Shown: positions 28,410 to 36,535 of the stretch, in pieces
Layout of the letters: each line of letters begins with the position of its first letter
Numbering within the stretch: the stretch's first letter is position 1
NCBI RefSeq assembly: GCF_000238315.3
Contig: NZ_CP011925.1
Coordinates: 868,001 to 932,000, forward strand
Reading direction: 5' to 3'
DNA: 64,000 bases
DNA from: Pseudoalteromonas piscicida
GTDB lineage: Bacteria; Pseudomonadota; Gammaproteobacteria; Enterobacterales; Alteromonadaceae
Program-made: the position numbers and the translations under genes
Notes under the pieces: generated by a model
Seen by the model: the letters and a program-made list of their open reading frames with translations, nothing else
Told to the model about the DNA's origin: nothing
Database searches by the model: none

Positions 28410-28470
28410 CAAAGCCAGCCAGAGGGACTTCCGCACTGCGTGCTCCAGCCCCTGCTGGCGGCGTTAGGTG
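28403..28470 (+). other. attC: attC recombination site of cassette 1
   Basis: R'' CTCTTAAC overlaps the stop codon; R' GTTAGGTG is at 28463. Between them GCCAGC pairs with GCTGGC, and an imperfect inner stem with unpaired bases follows, the usual folded attC form. R'' is the exact complement of the cassette start GTTAAGAG at 27616. Confidence 0.88.
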
Positions 28471-28479
28471 TACAAGCAG

Positions 28480-28899
28480 ATGCAGCCCAGATTAGAGATC
28501 GAATTTTTACGAGATGACCCTGCGAAAATATGGGTAAAGGCGAGCAATGAAACCTTCGCTGGAGAAACGGAGCACTACATAAATGCTCAAATGTTGGAAA
28601 AACTAGCAGAACAATTATCACTGTTTCCTCAATCTAACTCTGATAAAGTTACCTTTAAAGTTGGTGACATTGACTCACATTATGGGCATTGTGAGCTCAA
28701 ATTTCATTGCTTCGATTCTGCTGGTCATACGGCTGTATTAGTCTCTGTATCAAATGACAGAGCATGTATTGCAAAATTTGTTGTTCAATTTGAAGCTTTA
28801 TCATTGGATGCCTTTGTAGCTTCTATGAAATTAGCTTTAAAATCGGGGTCAGGTGTTTCAGAATTAATTGGTATAAAGCCGTATACACAAAACGTGTAA
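28480..28899 (+). CDS. Integron cassette 2: hypothetical protein
   Basis: 139 residues from the ATG at 28480; a GTG at 28468 is in frame but overlaps the attC R' box, and neither has a ribosome site, as is common in cassettes. Soluble, no signal or membrane helix. Mixed alpha/beta composition with three Cys/His-bearing strands (SHYGHCELKFHCFDSAGH). I recognise no family. The cassette start GTTAGGTGTAC and the sequence after the stop (GTACACCTAAC, 28900-28910) are exact complements, so it is a genuine cassette unit. Confidence 0.7.
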   Translation: MQPRLEIEFLRDDPAKIWVKASNETFAGETEHYINAQMLEKLAEQLSLFPQSNSDKVTFKVGDIDSHYGHCELKFHCFDSAGHTAVLVSVSNDRACIAKFVVQFEALSLDAFVASMKLALKSGSGVSELIGIKPYTQNV

Positions 28900-28910
28900 G
28901 TACACCTAAC
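28900..28910 (+). other. attC R'' box of cassette 2 (rest of site unresolved)
   Basis: GTACACCTAAC is the 11-base complement of the cassette 2 start. No convincing partner arm and GTT point are visible downstream; the site may be long or truncated. Confidence 0.65.
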
Positions 28911-29232
28911 ACATATGAACCTTATCCGGTCAAGTAAGCATAACGATTCTTTTTAGCTGCTTTTAAGCAGCTAATTTGTATTGGCAACGCTTAAACCTGT
29001 TCAACTTCGTTATGTCGGTTAGCCGTTAAATCGTTTACGGCAAACACATATAGGGGCGTTACGCCGTAATCTCTTAATGCGATCTCATCGCTGCTTAAAT
29101 CAGTCGATACAACTTATTGTTTAGGGCCACTAGACATTCATCGGTTAACCTTAATCTTGCGCTACTCAAGGGGATGTTTCGACTTAGAATTACAAACAAG
29201 TGTTCATCACTCATATCAAAAGTGTTTCTAAA
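28911..29232. other. Non-coding right margin of the integron
   Basis: No gene supported. A perfect 10-bp stem with a two-base loop (28953-28962 with 28965-28974) flanked by T-runs resembles a bidirectional terminator. The rest is featureless to me and may be decayed cassette sequence. Confidence 0.5.
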
Positions 29233-29560
29233 ATAAGCGAGTTATTGGCGTTTACGTACTTCTCGACGTCAAAATCAGCTTATCGCGCACGGCATTGGGA
29301 GGCTACGGTTAACGCAGCTTGAGGAGTTATTGCTAAAGCCTCTATTTGGTCCAGCCAGCAAACGTTCACAATTTGCTAGGTTTGTGCGCTGTCGTTTTTT
29401 GAGTTTTTTACAATAAGTGGTCAGTACTCGCTCTCGGCCATTCTTCAATGAATTTCTAAGTTACCCAGTTGCTTTTAAACAGCTTGTGCCAGCGTATCAC
29501 AATGGCTATATCAGATATACGACTAGCCTTTTTATCATCAACATGCAAATACAAACTTGA
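29233..29560 (-). pseudogene. Remnant of a second RAYT transposase
   Basis: Minus-strand homology to the intact RAYT at 25754-26725, in two pieces. The segment around 29330-29445 matches its 3' end (25740-25850), including non-coding sequence beyond the stop (shared TTATCGCGCACG). The segment around 29465-29555 matches an internal part (about 26410-26500; shared TTATCATCAACAT). The sequence between these parts is deleted and frames are broken, so it cannot encode an active enzyme. Confidence 0.75.
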
Positions 29561-29676
29561 GAGATAAACAGGCTCTTGTGCTAAATAGCCTAAAGCTAAG
29601 TAAATTTTACGCAAATTATACGGCAACGGAATTTCGACAAGGATAGAATAAAGACATAGCGCAAGTTGGAGTCACT

Positions 29677-30711
29677 ATGTTTTCCGAGAATGGATTTATT
29701 GCCAAGAATGAGTATCTCGTTAGTTTTCTGGTTTTGCTGTTAACCAGCGCCTTTGCCGTTGCCTTAGACTCGTTGCTGCATTCGGCGATCAGTGTGCTGC
29801 TGGTATTACAGTTGGGCGTTGTTGTTGTTTCTCTCATCGCAAAACGTTGGATGGCACTGGGAGTGGCGATTGTTAGCAGTCTAGTGTTCAACTTTTTTAT
29901 CACAGAGCCCAGATACACGCTTCATATGAATAACACCGAAGACGTGGTCAATTTAGTGGTATTTATCGCGGTGGCATTAGCTACCAGCTATTTATCGAGC
30001 TATATCAAAGAGCAAAAGCAGCAGCTTTTAGTTGCGAATGTGCGCTCTAATATCTTGTTGTCGGTTTCTCATGATTTACGTACACCGCTCGCTGCGGTGA
30101 TGGGCGCGCTCGAAACGCTAGAAACCTATCGTGATAAGTTAGACTAAGATGAGCAAAATGAGCTGTTGGGGTCGGCACGATCAGAGAGCCACCGTTTGTT
30201 TCGCTATATCGAAAATATTTTGCAAGCCACCAAGTTACAGCATCAAGGGGATGAGCTTTCGCTGTTGAAGCAACCTACGTCTATTGATGTCTTGATTGAT
30301 AACGTGATTTTGCGGCTAGGCGCGCCATGCGTCTCGAGAATGCCACAGAATATGAGTCCAATTCTCACGATACAAGCTGCACTCATTGAGCAAGCCCTGT
30401 TTAACTTAATTGAAAATGCAGTCACCTTTAGTCCCGATGGAGAGCGGGTTGAGATTTCCTTAGGAGAAACGCAGCAAGCGTTGTTGATATTTATTCAGGA
30501 TAACGGCCCTGGGATCCCCGTTGCTCGGCAAAAGGAAGTCTTTACCGCCTTTAGCTCGTTTCGACAAAGCGTCAGCAAAGACGGTGGCAGTGGCTTAGGG
30601 CTGAGTGTGGCGAGAGGTATTATTCGTGCGCACGGCGGTGATATTCGCATTTTGCCCACGACGCAAGGCTGCACAATGGAAGTTAGTTTGCCAAAAGAGG
30701 AGGCGCATTGA
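29677..30711 (+). pseudogene. KdpD-like sensor histidine kinase interrupted by an in-frame TAA
   Basis: GGAG precedes the ATG. Residues 1-156 hold four hydrophobic helices of the DUF4118/KdpD type and the H-box SHDLRTPLAAV with His132. Codon 157 is TAA (30145-30147), and the frame continues directly as DEQNELLGSARSESHRL with the N-box (LIENAVTF), DNGPGIP and GGSGLGLSVARG of a HATPase domain. Full length would be 344 residues, without the N-terminal KdpD/Usp domains of E. coli KdpD. A single substitution (such as CAA or GAA to TAA) explains this. The second half could start at TTG 30166 but lacks the H-box. Its stop overlaps the response-regulator start by one base. Confidence 0.85.
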
Positions 30712-31412
30712 TGACTCACACCATTTTATTGATTGACGATGAAGAAGAGATCCGTCGTTTTATCCGCTTAGCATTAAAAGCTGAAGGGCTGAATTATGTG
30801 GAAGCCAGCACCGGAAAGGAAGCCATGTCGGTGTTAAAAGGTGAGCTGCCAGACTTAGTAATCTTAGATCTCGGGCTACCAGATTTTGATGGATATAGCA
30901 TTTTGAAGAAGATCCGAGAAACCAGCAAGCTACCTGTATTGATCTTAACTGCGCGAGATCAAGAGGCTGAGAAGATTAAACTGCTGGAGGGCGGCGCAAA
31001 CGACTACCTGACGAAGCCTTTTAGCATCAAAGAGCTGGTGGTACGCGTCAAAGTGCTATTACGAGATTTAGTACCGAACAAACGCTTGCTCGCCATTGAC
31101 TACGGCAAGTTGATGATAGATCTACAAAAGCATCAAGTCATTATGGATAACGCACCATTAGCACTATCGAAAAAGGAATTTGCACTACTTAGTATGCTTG
31201 CGCAAAGAGCACAAGAGTTAGTCAGTCAGCAAACTTTATTAAAGCAAATTTGGGGCGAAAGCCATGTCGAAGATAGTCACTATTTACGGATTGTGGTCAG
31301 CCAGTTACGTAAGAAACTCAGTGACGATGCTGCTACACCAAAAATCATAGAAACTGAGCCCGGGGTTGGTTATCGGTTTTTACTTTTACCGCTCAATAAG
31401 CATTTCTCATAA
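30711..31412 (+). CDS. OmpR/KdpE-family response regulator
   Basis: 233 residues from ATG 30711, preceded by AGAGGAGG and overlapping the kinase stop (TGATG). Receiver domain: Asp9/10, phosphoacceptor Asp53 (LVILDLGLPD), Lys in YLTKPF. C-terminal winged helix with LSKKEFALLSML, RIVVSQLRKKL and GVGYRF. Closest in style to KdpE. It probably controls the potassium genes that follow. If the kinase is truly dead, phosphorylation must come from another source. Confidence 0.9.
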   Translation: MTHTILLIDDEEEIRRFIRLALKAEGLNYVEASTGKEAMSVLKGELPDLVILDLGLPDFDGYSILKKIRETSKLPVLILTARDQEAEKIKLLEGGANDYLTKPFSIKELVVRVKVLLRDLVPNKRLLAIDYGKLMIDLQKHQVIMDNAPLALSKKEFALLSMLAQRAQELVSQQTLLKQIWGESHVEDSHYLRIVVSQLRKKLSDDAATPKIIETEPGVGYRFLLLPLNKHFS

Positions 31413-31432
31413 CGGAGTATATAGAGGTTGTT

Positions 31433-32089
31433 ATGGCACAATTTGTAGTAATTGGTTTAGGTCGATTTGGTTTTGCGGCTTGTTTGGAATTAAAGCGGCT
31501 TGGAAACAAAGTGATAGGGGTAGATAGTCGCGAACGTGTGGTGAACCAAGTTGTTGAGCATATTGATTATGCCACCTCTTTAGACGCGACCGATGAAACG
31601 GCATTACGCCAACTAGATATTACGAGAAGCAAAGCGGTATTGGTCGCCATAGGTGAAAACCTAGAATCGAGCATTTTATGTGTACTGTCGTTAAAGAACT
31701 TAGGCGTTGAGCAAATTTGGGTTAAGGCCAGCTCAGAAGCGCATCATACAATTTTATCCCGCTTAGGCGTAACACGCGTGATCCGCCCTGAAGAAGAAAT
31801 GGGGATCAGGGTCGCACAAACACTGAATTACCCCATGGTCAATCAATATATGCAATTGGGGCATGGTTTTTATATGGTGGAAGTCATCGTGAATAAATTA
31901 AGCTGCGGGCAGTCTTTGGCAACGCTATTAAAGCGCGCAAAGGGCGAAATCAAGGCTGTGTTAGTGCAGCGCGGCAAAGCGTGTTATAGCAATCCGGCAG
32001 AGTCATTTTTGATCAACGAAGATGATAAAGTGATCCTCAGTGGTCAGTTAAAAGCGTTAAATTCTATCGCGCAAAAACTGGGGGCGTAA
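31433..32089 (+). CDS. Potassium channel regulatory subunit (TrkA/KtrA-like, RCK domain)
   Basis: 218 residues. Rossmann RCK-N domain with GLGRFGFAAC and GVDSRERVV for nucleotide binding, an acidic strand end (ATSLDATDETALRQLD), and a shorter RCK-C domain after residue 140. Single RCK-N/RCK-C architecture is that of KtrA rather than the doubled TrkA of E. coli. It gates the membrane subunit next door in response to nucleotides. The stop overlaps the ATG of the transporter gene by one base (TAATG), indicating coupled translation. Confidence 0.88.
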   Translation: MAQFVVIGLGRFGFAACLELKRLGNKVIGVDSRERVVNQVVEHIDYATSLDATDETALRQLDITRSKAVLVAIGENLESSILCVLSLKNLGVEQIWVKASSEAHHTILSRLGVTRVIRPEEEMGIRVAQTLNYPMVNQYMQLGHGFYMVEVIVNKLSCGQSLATLLKRAKGEIKAVLVQRGKACYSNPAESFLINEDDKVILSGQLKALNSIAQKLGA

Positions 32090-33459
32090 TGAAAACATGG
32101 AGTCCCCACTATTACCCCTATCCAAATAGCAAGCCCAAAGCCCACAAAAAGCCGCTGAGGTTAAGCCCCCCAGCAGTTCTGTTTATTGGATTTTGTGGGC
32201 TGATAGCTTTAGGTACTATGTTGCTGTTGCTACCGATAGCACACACCCAAGACATCAAAGTAATGCAAGCATTATTTACTGCAACTTCCGCGGTAACGGT
32301 GACAGGACTTGCCGTTTTGAGTACGCCAAATGATTTTACGACCTTTGGCCATCTCGTTATTGCCAGTCTAATTCAAATCGGTGGACTGGGGTTTATGACC
32401 ATTACGGTTGTGGTGCTGCGGGGGATGGGGCAGCAAATGGACATTAGTAAACAACTTATCGCAAAAGAAAGCTTTGGCATAGCTCGGTTTGATCAGTTGG
32501 TTGATACAGCCAAGTGCGTGTTAGTTTATGCGCTGATCATCGAATCAATTGGGTTTATCATTTTGCTTGCTCATTGGTATCAAACGCTACCGCTTGGTGA
32601 TGCGATAATGCAAAGCTTCTTCTACACTATTTCGGCTTTTAACAATGCCGGATTTGCATTGCATGATGACAGCCTAACCAGTTTTCGTGGTGATTGGGTC
32701 GTTAATCTTGTGATATCAGGGTTATTTGTGATTGGCGGACTTGGATTTGTGGTGTTGATGGATATAGTGAAAAGACGCCGTTGGAGCCGCTTTGGATCTG
32801 CCACTAAGTTAGTGTTGATAGCAACCACGGTGTTAAATGTGCTGGCATTTAGCTTATTTTGGCTTTTTGAAGCACATAACCCAGAGACCCTTGGAACCTT
32901 GCCGTTGTCCGAGCAAGTTATCACTGCCTGGATGCAAGCGGTGACGCCACGTACAGCGGGCTTTAACAGTATCGACTTTGCGCTGGTGAATGACGAAAGT
33001 ACCGTGCTGACCATTTGGTTAATGATAATAGGGGGCGGCTCTATGAGTACCGCCAGTGGTCTTAAAATAACCACAGTAGTGGTGCTATTAATGGCAACTT
33101 ACGCTTATCTGAGACGCAGAGAACAGGTCGCTATCGGACACAGACAAATTTCGCCTGAAACGGTGTTTAAGGCGCTTAGCCTCACCGTGGTGTACTTTTT
33201 TACCGTGATGCTCGCAACCCTTATTTTGACGATCACCGAGCAGGCAAATTTAACGGATATCACGTTTGAGGCGGTGTCGGCATTAGGCACGGTTGGCTTA
33301 TCTCGAGGGATCACCGGCTCATTGTCTGAACCCGGTGAAGCGGTAATCATCTTTTTAATGCTGATTGGACGCTTGGGGCCGTTAACCTTTCTATACTTGA
33401 TAGCTCGCCCGAAACGGGAGAATTTGAAGTATGCAAAAGCGGAAATTCAGGTAGGATAA
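32089..33459 (+). CDS. Potassium uptake channel subunit (TrkH/KtrB family)
   Basis: 456 residues, eight or more hydrophobic segments in the four-fold M1-P-M2 arrangement. Selectivity-filter-like glycines occur in SAVTVTGLAV, SAFNNAGFAL, TPRTAGFNS and SALGTVGLSRG. The intracellular gate region GGGSMSTASGLKITT matches KtrB/TrkH. It takes up K+ coupled to Na+ or H+ as a dimer under control of the RCK subunit encoded upstream. Clustering with a KdpD/KdpE-type sensor pair suggests regulation by potassium limitation or osmotic stress. Confidence 0.9.
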   Translation: MKTWSPHYYPYPNSKPKAHKKPLRLSPPAVLFIGFCGLIALGTMLLLLPIAHTQDIKVMQALFTATSAVTVTGLAVLSTPNDFTTFGHLVIASLIQIGGLGFMTITVVVLRGMGQQMDISKQLIAKESFGIARFDQLVDTAKCVLVYALIIESIGFIILLAHWYQTLPLGDAIMQSFFYTISAFNNAGFALHDDSLTSFRGDWVVNLVISGLFVIGGLGFVVLMDIVKRRRWSRFGSATKLVLIATTVLNVLAFSLFWLFEAHNPETLGTLPLSEQVITAWMQAVTPRTAGFNSIDFALVNDESTVLTIWLMIIGGGSMSTASGLKITTVVVLLMATYAYLRRREQVAIGHRQISPETVFKALSLTVVYFFTVMLATLILTITEQANLTDITFEAVSALGTVGLSRGITGSLSEPGEAVIIFLMLIGRLGPLTFLYLIARPKRENLKYAKAEIQVG

Positions 33460-33479
33460 GCAAAAAAATAACGGAAATC

Positions 33480-34511
33480 ATGATGAAGTATCCCAAACCG
33501 TTGAAAGCGGGCAGTAAAATTGCGATCACGGCATTCTCAGCGGGCGTACCTGCTGCTATGCACGCGAGATTAGACAACGCTTTGGATTATCTAGCGCAAC
33601 AAGGTTTTGAACTCGTGGTTGGTGAATGCCTGCGAGCTAACCACAACTACGTTAGCGCGGATGTCAAAATCCGTGCGAATGAGCTTATGGGGTACTTACT
33701 CGATGACACAATCGACGCGGTTATGCCGCCATGGGGCGGTGCAATTGCAATGGATTTACTGACATTACTTAATTGGGAAAAGTTGGCGCATGCTCAGCCA
33801 AAATGGCTCATCGGTTTCTCTGATGTCAGCACTTTGCTGAGCGCAGTGACTTGCAAACTAGGCTGGGCAAGCGTGCATGCGACTAACCTTATGCAATTAA
33901 ATGCCCATCAACAAGACGTGTTAACGGTTGGACTTTTTGACCATTTGAGGTGCGTACCTAATGACTCCTTTACGCAATTTCCCTCTACTCATTTTGAAGC
34001 TGAGTCACTCAATTTTGTTGACTTTCCCGATGTTGGATTTAACTTATCCGGCAGGACTCAATGGCGTATTTTAGTTAATGGCAACGACCGTCAGCAGTTT
34101 TCTGGTCGATTATTAGGCGGCTGTTTGGATATTCACATGTTATTGGCTGGTACGGAATATTTTGATCTGGACGCTTTTTCACAGGCGCACCCTGATGAGT
34201 CGATTATCTTATATTTTGAAAATGGTGAAATGCCGCCAGCGGCATACTATCGTGCGCTGCAAAGTATTGAATTACGAGGTTGGTTTTCGAAAGTCGCTGG
34301 AGTTTTGATTGGTCGAAATCCAGAGCCGCTGGCAAAAGATAGTGACTGGACGCACCTAGATGCATTGCAAAAAGTCTTTACTGGTTGCGATTTCCCCGTG
34401 CTATACGATGTGGATATAGGCCATCAAGCGCCGAATTTAACGCTGATTAACGGCGCATATGCCGAAGTGACTGTTGGCGATACCTTTTCAATTACACAGA
34501 CATTAATATGA
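33480..34511 (+). CDS. S66-family serine peptidase (LD-carboxypeptidase/MccF-like)
   Basis: 343 residues. N-terminal KAGSKIAITAFSAGVPA and the nucleophile elbow IGFSDVSTLL (Ser114), followed by an acidic residue in YFENGEMPP and a His in DIGHQAP, give the Ser-Glu-His triad of family S66. Members cleave murein tetrapeptides (LdcA) or inactivate microcin C-type compounds (MccF). No signal peptide, so cytoplasmic. It is followed by an acetyltransferase gene with a four-base overlap, a pairing that could suit detoxification (inference). I cannot choose between the two activities. Confidence 0.85.
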   Translation: MMKYPKPLKAGSKIAITAFSAGVPAAMHARLDNALDYLAQQGFELVVGECLRANHNYVSADVKIRANELMGYLLDDTIDAVMPPWGGAIAMDLLTLLNWEKLAHAQPKWLIGFSDVSTLLSAVTCKLGWASVHATNLMQLNAHQQDVLTVGLFDHLRCVPNDSFTQFPSTHFEAESLNFVDFPDVGFNLSGRTQWRILVNGNDRQQFSGRLLGGCLDIHMLLAGTEYFDLDAFSQAHPDESIILYFENGEMPPAAYYRALQSIELRGWFSKVAGVLIGRNPEPLAKDSDWTHLDALQKVFTGCDFPVLYDVDIGHQAPNLTLINGAYAEVTVGDTFSITQTLI

Positions 34512-34951
34512 ATCTAGAATATAAAGTCGGCTCGATAGATGACCTCCTTGCGATAGAAAACCAAATTCCGGAGTTTGCCACGCCAAGAAAGGGTGAGGAA
34601 GTCGTAGACAAACTGCGAGATAAACAACACTTATTGCTGGTGGCGTACGTTCAAGGTATGCCTGTTGGGTATAAGCTAGGTCACGAACTGCCAAATAACG
34701 AGTTTTATAGCTGGTTAGGCGCGGTCATCCCCGAATATCGCGGCAAAGGTATTGCCAAGCAGTTGTTGGTGATGCAAGAAACTTGGTGTAAAGCGCAAGG
34801 CTATAGCGCCATTAGAGTAAAGTCGAGAAACCTATTCAAAAACATGCTATTGATGTTAATAAGCCGCGATTACCAGATTGTAAAATGTGAACAAATCAAC
34901 GGCTCATCGGATTGCAAAATTCACTTTTATAAGCAATTACAAAAAGCCTAA
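34508..34951 (+). CDS. GNAT-family N-acetyltransferase
   Basis: 147 residues. Motif A appears as WLGAVIPEYRGKGIAKQLL, the acetyl-CoA pyrophosphate loop (RGKGIA). It overlaps the S66 peptidase gene by four bases, so they are co-translated. Substrate unknown. Its last codons form the left arm of the terminator shared with the convergent transporter gene. Confidence 0.85.
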   Translation: MNLEYKVGSIDDLLAIENQIPEFATPRKGEEVVDKLRDKQHLLLVAYVQGMPVGYKLGHELPNNEFYSWLGAVIPEYRGKGIAKQLLVMQETWCKAQGYSAIRVKSRNLFKNMLLMLISRDYQIVKCEQINGSSDCKIHFYKQLQKA

Positions 34952-34970
34952 CCTTTGATATTAGGCTTTA
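34943..34970. terminator. Bidirectional terminator built from the ends of two convergent genes
   Basis: AAAGCCTAA/TTAGGCTTT stem; each arm is the final Lys-Ala-stop of one gene (GNAT on plus, BASS transporter on minus). Confidence 0.75.
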
Positions 34971-35905
34971 TTGTTATCAGATGAGCTGGTGGCGCTTCGT
35001 CGCCATATTCCTGCTAATATTGAGCCGCTGACATTATGCCAAATAGAAAATAGGGTACCTGCTACGGCCGCTGCAGGAGTAAAAAACTTCATGGCAAGCG
35101 CGACGGCAAGCCCCGAGTTTTGCATACCCACCTCAAAGGCCATGGTGCGACATACCTTCTCGTCAAAACCGAGCCGTTTCGGAATGAAATAGCCCAAAAG
35201 TAGCCCTGTAGTATTGTGCAGGATCACGGCAACCAGCATAACGAGCCCGATGCTTTGAAGTTTAGGTTGATTAAGAGCAACGATCACCGCAATGATAAAA
35301 ACGATTGAAAGCATTGAAAGTAAAGGCAGTATCGGAGTTGTTTTGATAACAGAATGCGCCAGTGGCTTGGCAAGCAAGGTATTGAAAGCAACGCCCACAG
35401 CCACAGGAAATAGCACAATTTTTAGCAGGCTGATCAACATATCAGAAAACTGAATATCAACCACCTGGCCTATCATCAATGTGGTTAGTAGTGGCGTTAA
35501 GAACACGCCGAGTAAAGTACTAATCGCGGTCATAGAAATCGATAACGCGACATCTCCTTTGGCGAGATAACACAAAACGTTACTTGCTGTGCCGCCAGCA
35601 ACCGTGCCCACTAAAATCATACCAATTAATAGGTCGGTTTCTAAGCTCATTGTGGTTGCAATCAAGTAAGCAACACTCGGCATCACAGTAAATTGAAGCA
35701 GCACGCTAATGCAAATGGCTTTTTTGTTGTCGAGCACGCGTAAAAAATCTTTTGTAGTCAGGGTTAAACCCATTGTCAGCATGATCAACATTAATAACGG
35801 AATAATACTGCCTTTAAACGCGCTAAATAGAGTCGGAAAAAGATAAGCGGTTACTGAGCAAATAATGGCCCAAAGAGGGAATTGTTGTACGATTCTTGTC
35901 ATCAT
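34961..35905 (-). CDS. BASS-family (bile acid:sodium symporter-like) transporter
   Basis: 314 residues with about ten hydrophobic segments. Hallmarks are the LTMGLTLTTKDF stretch after helix two, GTVAGGTASNVLCYLAKGDVALS in the core crossing helix, and FEVGMQNSGLAVALA near the C-terminus. Relatives (YocS/PanS-like) move organic anions such as pantoate or pyruvate with Na+. The substrate cannot be told from sequence. Monocistronic, convergent with the S66/GNAT pair. Confidence 0.88.
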   Translation of the reverse strand: MMTRIVQQFPLWAIICSVTAYLFPTLFSAFKGSIIPLLMLIMLTMGLTLTTKDFLRVLDNKKAICISVLLQFTVMPSVAYLIATTMSLETDLLIGMILVGTVAGGTASNVLCYLAKGDVALSISMTAISTLLGVFLTPLLTTLMIGQVVDIQFSDMLISLLKIVLFPVAVGVAFNTLLAKPLAHSVIKTTPILPLLSMLSIVFIIAVIVALNQPKLQSIGLVMLVAVILHNTTGLLLGYFIPKRLGFDEKVCRTMAFEVGMQNSGLAVALAMKFFTPAAAVAGTLFSIWHNVSGSILAGIWRRSATSSSDNNKA

Positions 35906-36162
35906 ATTTTTACTTTATTTTTCTCTAGATATTAACGAAATTTTCGTCAAACACCTAACTCCAGAGAGCTGGCTCATGGGCGTTAATGGTTATCTTAGGT
36001 AAAACAATTTGTTACATTTTACGAATTTATAGTTGGGCCCGTTTGAGGGAATTAGGTATAGTCGTTACTACGAAAATGATAAGTAGAAAATAGGAATAAA
36101 AAATGAAGGAAAGTATGCTCAGTAGCAAAATGGTTAAAGGTTGGAGGGGGTAATCTTATTTC

Positions 36163-36525
36163 ATGGAAACAAAACTGCTAAAGATAAAATTAAATTTGAA
36201 TACTCGCCCTCAAGTGGATGAATTACTTGCTTATATGCAGGATAATATCGCGTTTCCAAGGGAAGAAATGCGACAGAAAGGCTACTTTTGGGATTCCGTA
36301 TTTTTTGCTGAAGAAGGCGGAAGAGAGTATCTTTATATTGTAATAAAGTCCGAAGACTTTAGCTGTATTATGATGGATGAATCTGAGCTAATTTGTACAC
36401 CTTTTCGTGAAGTGTATGAGCGCTTTAGAAAAACATGTTGGTCAACAGAGCCATATCAAGATATTGAAGCCTTGGCGTGTTTCAATTCACAAATGGAGTT
36501 TGACTCTGTCGAATCCGGTAAATAA
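36163..36525 (+). CDS. Small hypothetical protein, DUF6176-like
   Basis: 120 residues, soluble, acidic. N-terminal KIKLNLNTRPQVDELLAYMQDN and the middle SVFFAEEGGREYLYIVIKSED look like the alpha/beta-barrel-type fold of DUF6176 proteins (pattern from memory, unverified). GGAGGGGG lies 12 bases upstream of the ATG. Convergent with the EamA gene, only ten bases apart. Function unknown. Confidence 0.65.
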   Translation: METKLLKIKLNLNTRPQVDELLAYMQDNIAFPREEMRQKGYFWDSVFFAEEGGREYLYIVIKSEDFSCIMMDESELICTPFREVYERFRKTCWSTEPYQDIEALACFNSQMEFDSVESGK

Positions 36526-36535
36526 GTCAAAGCGG

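Noticed and set aside
28911..29150. Complete attC site for cassette 2
   Set aside because: Candidate GTT points (29024, 29063, 29144) lack convincing pairing with the arm after 28910; only the R'' box is supported.
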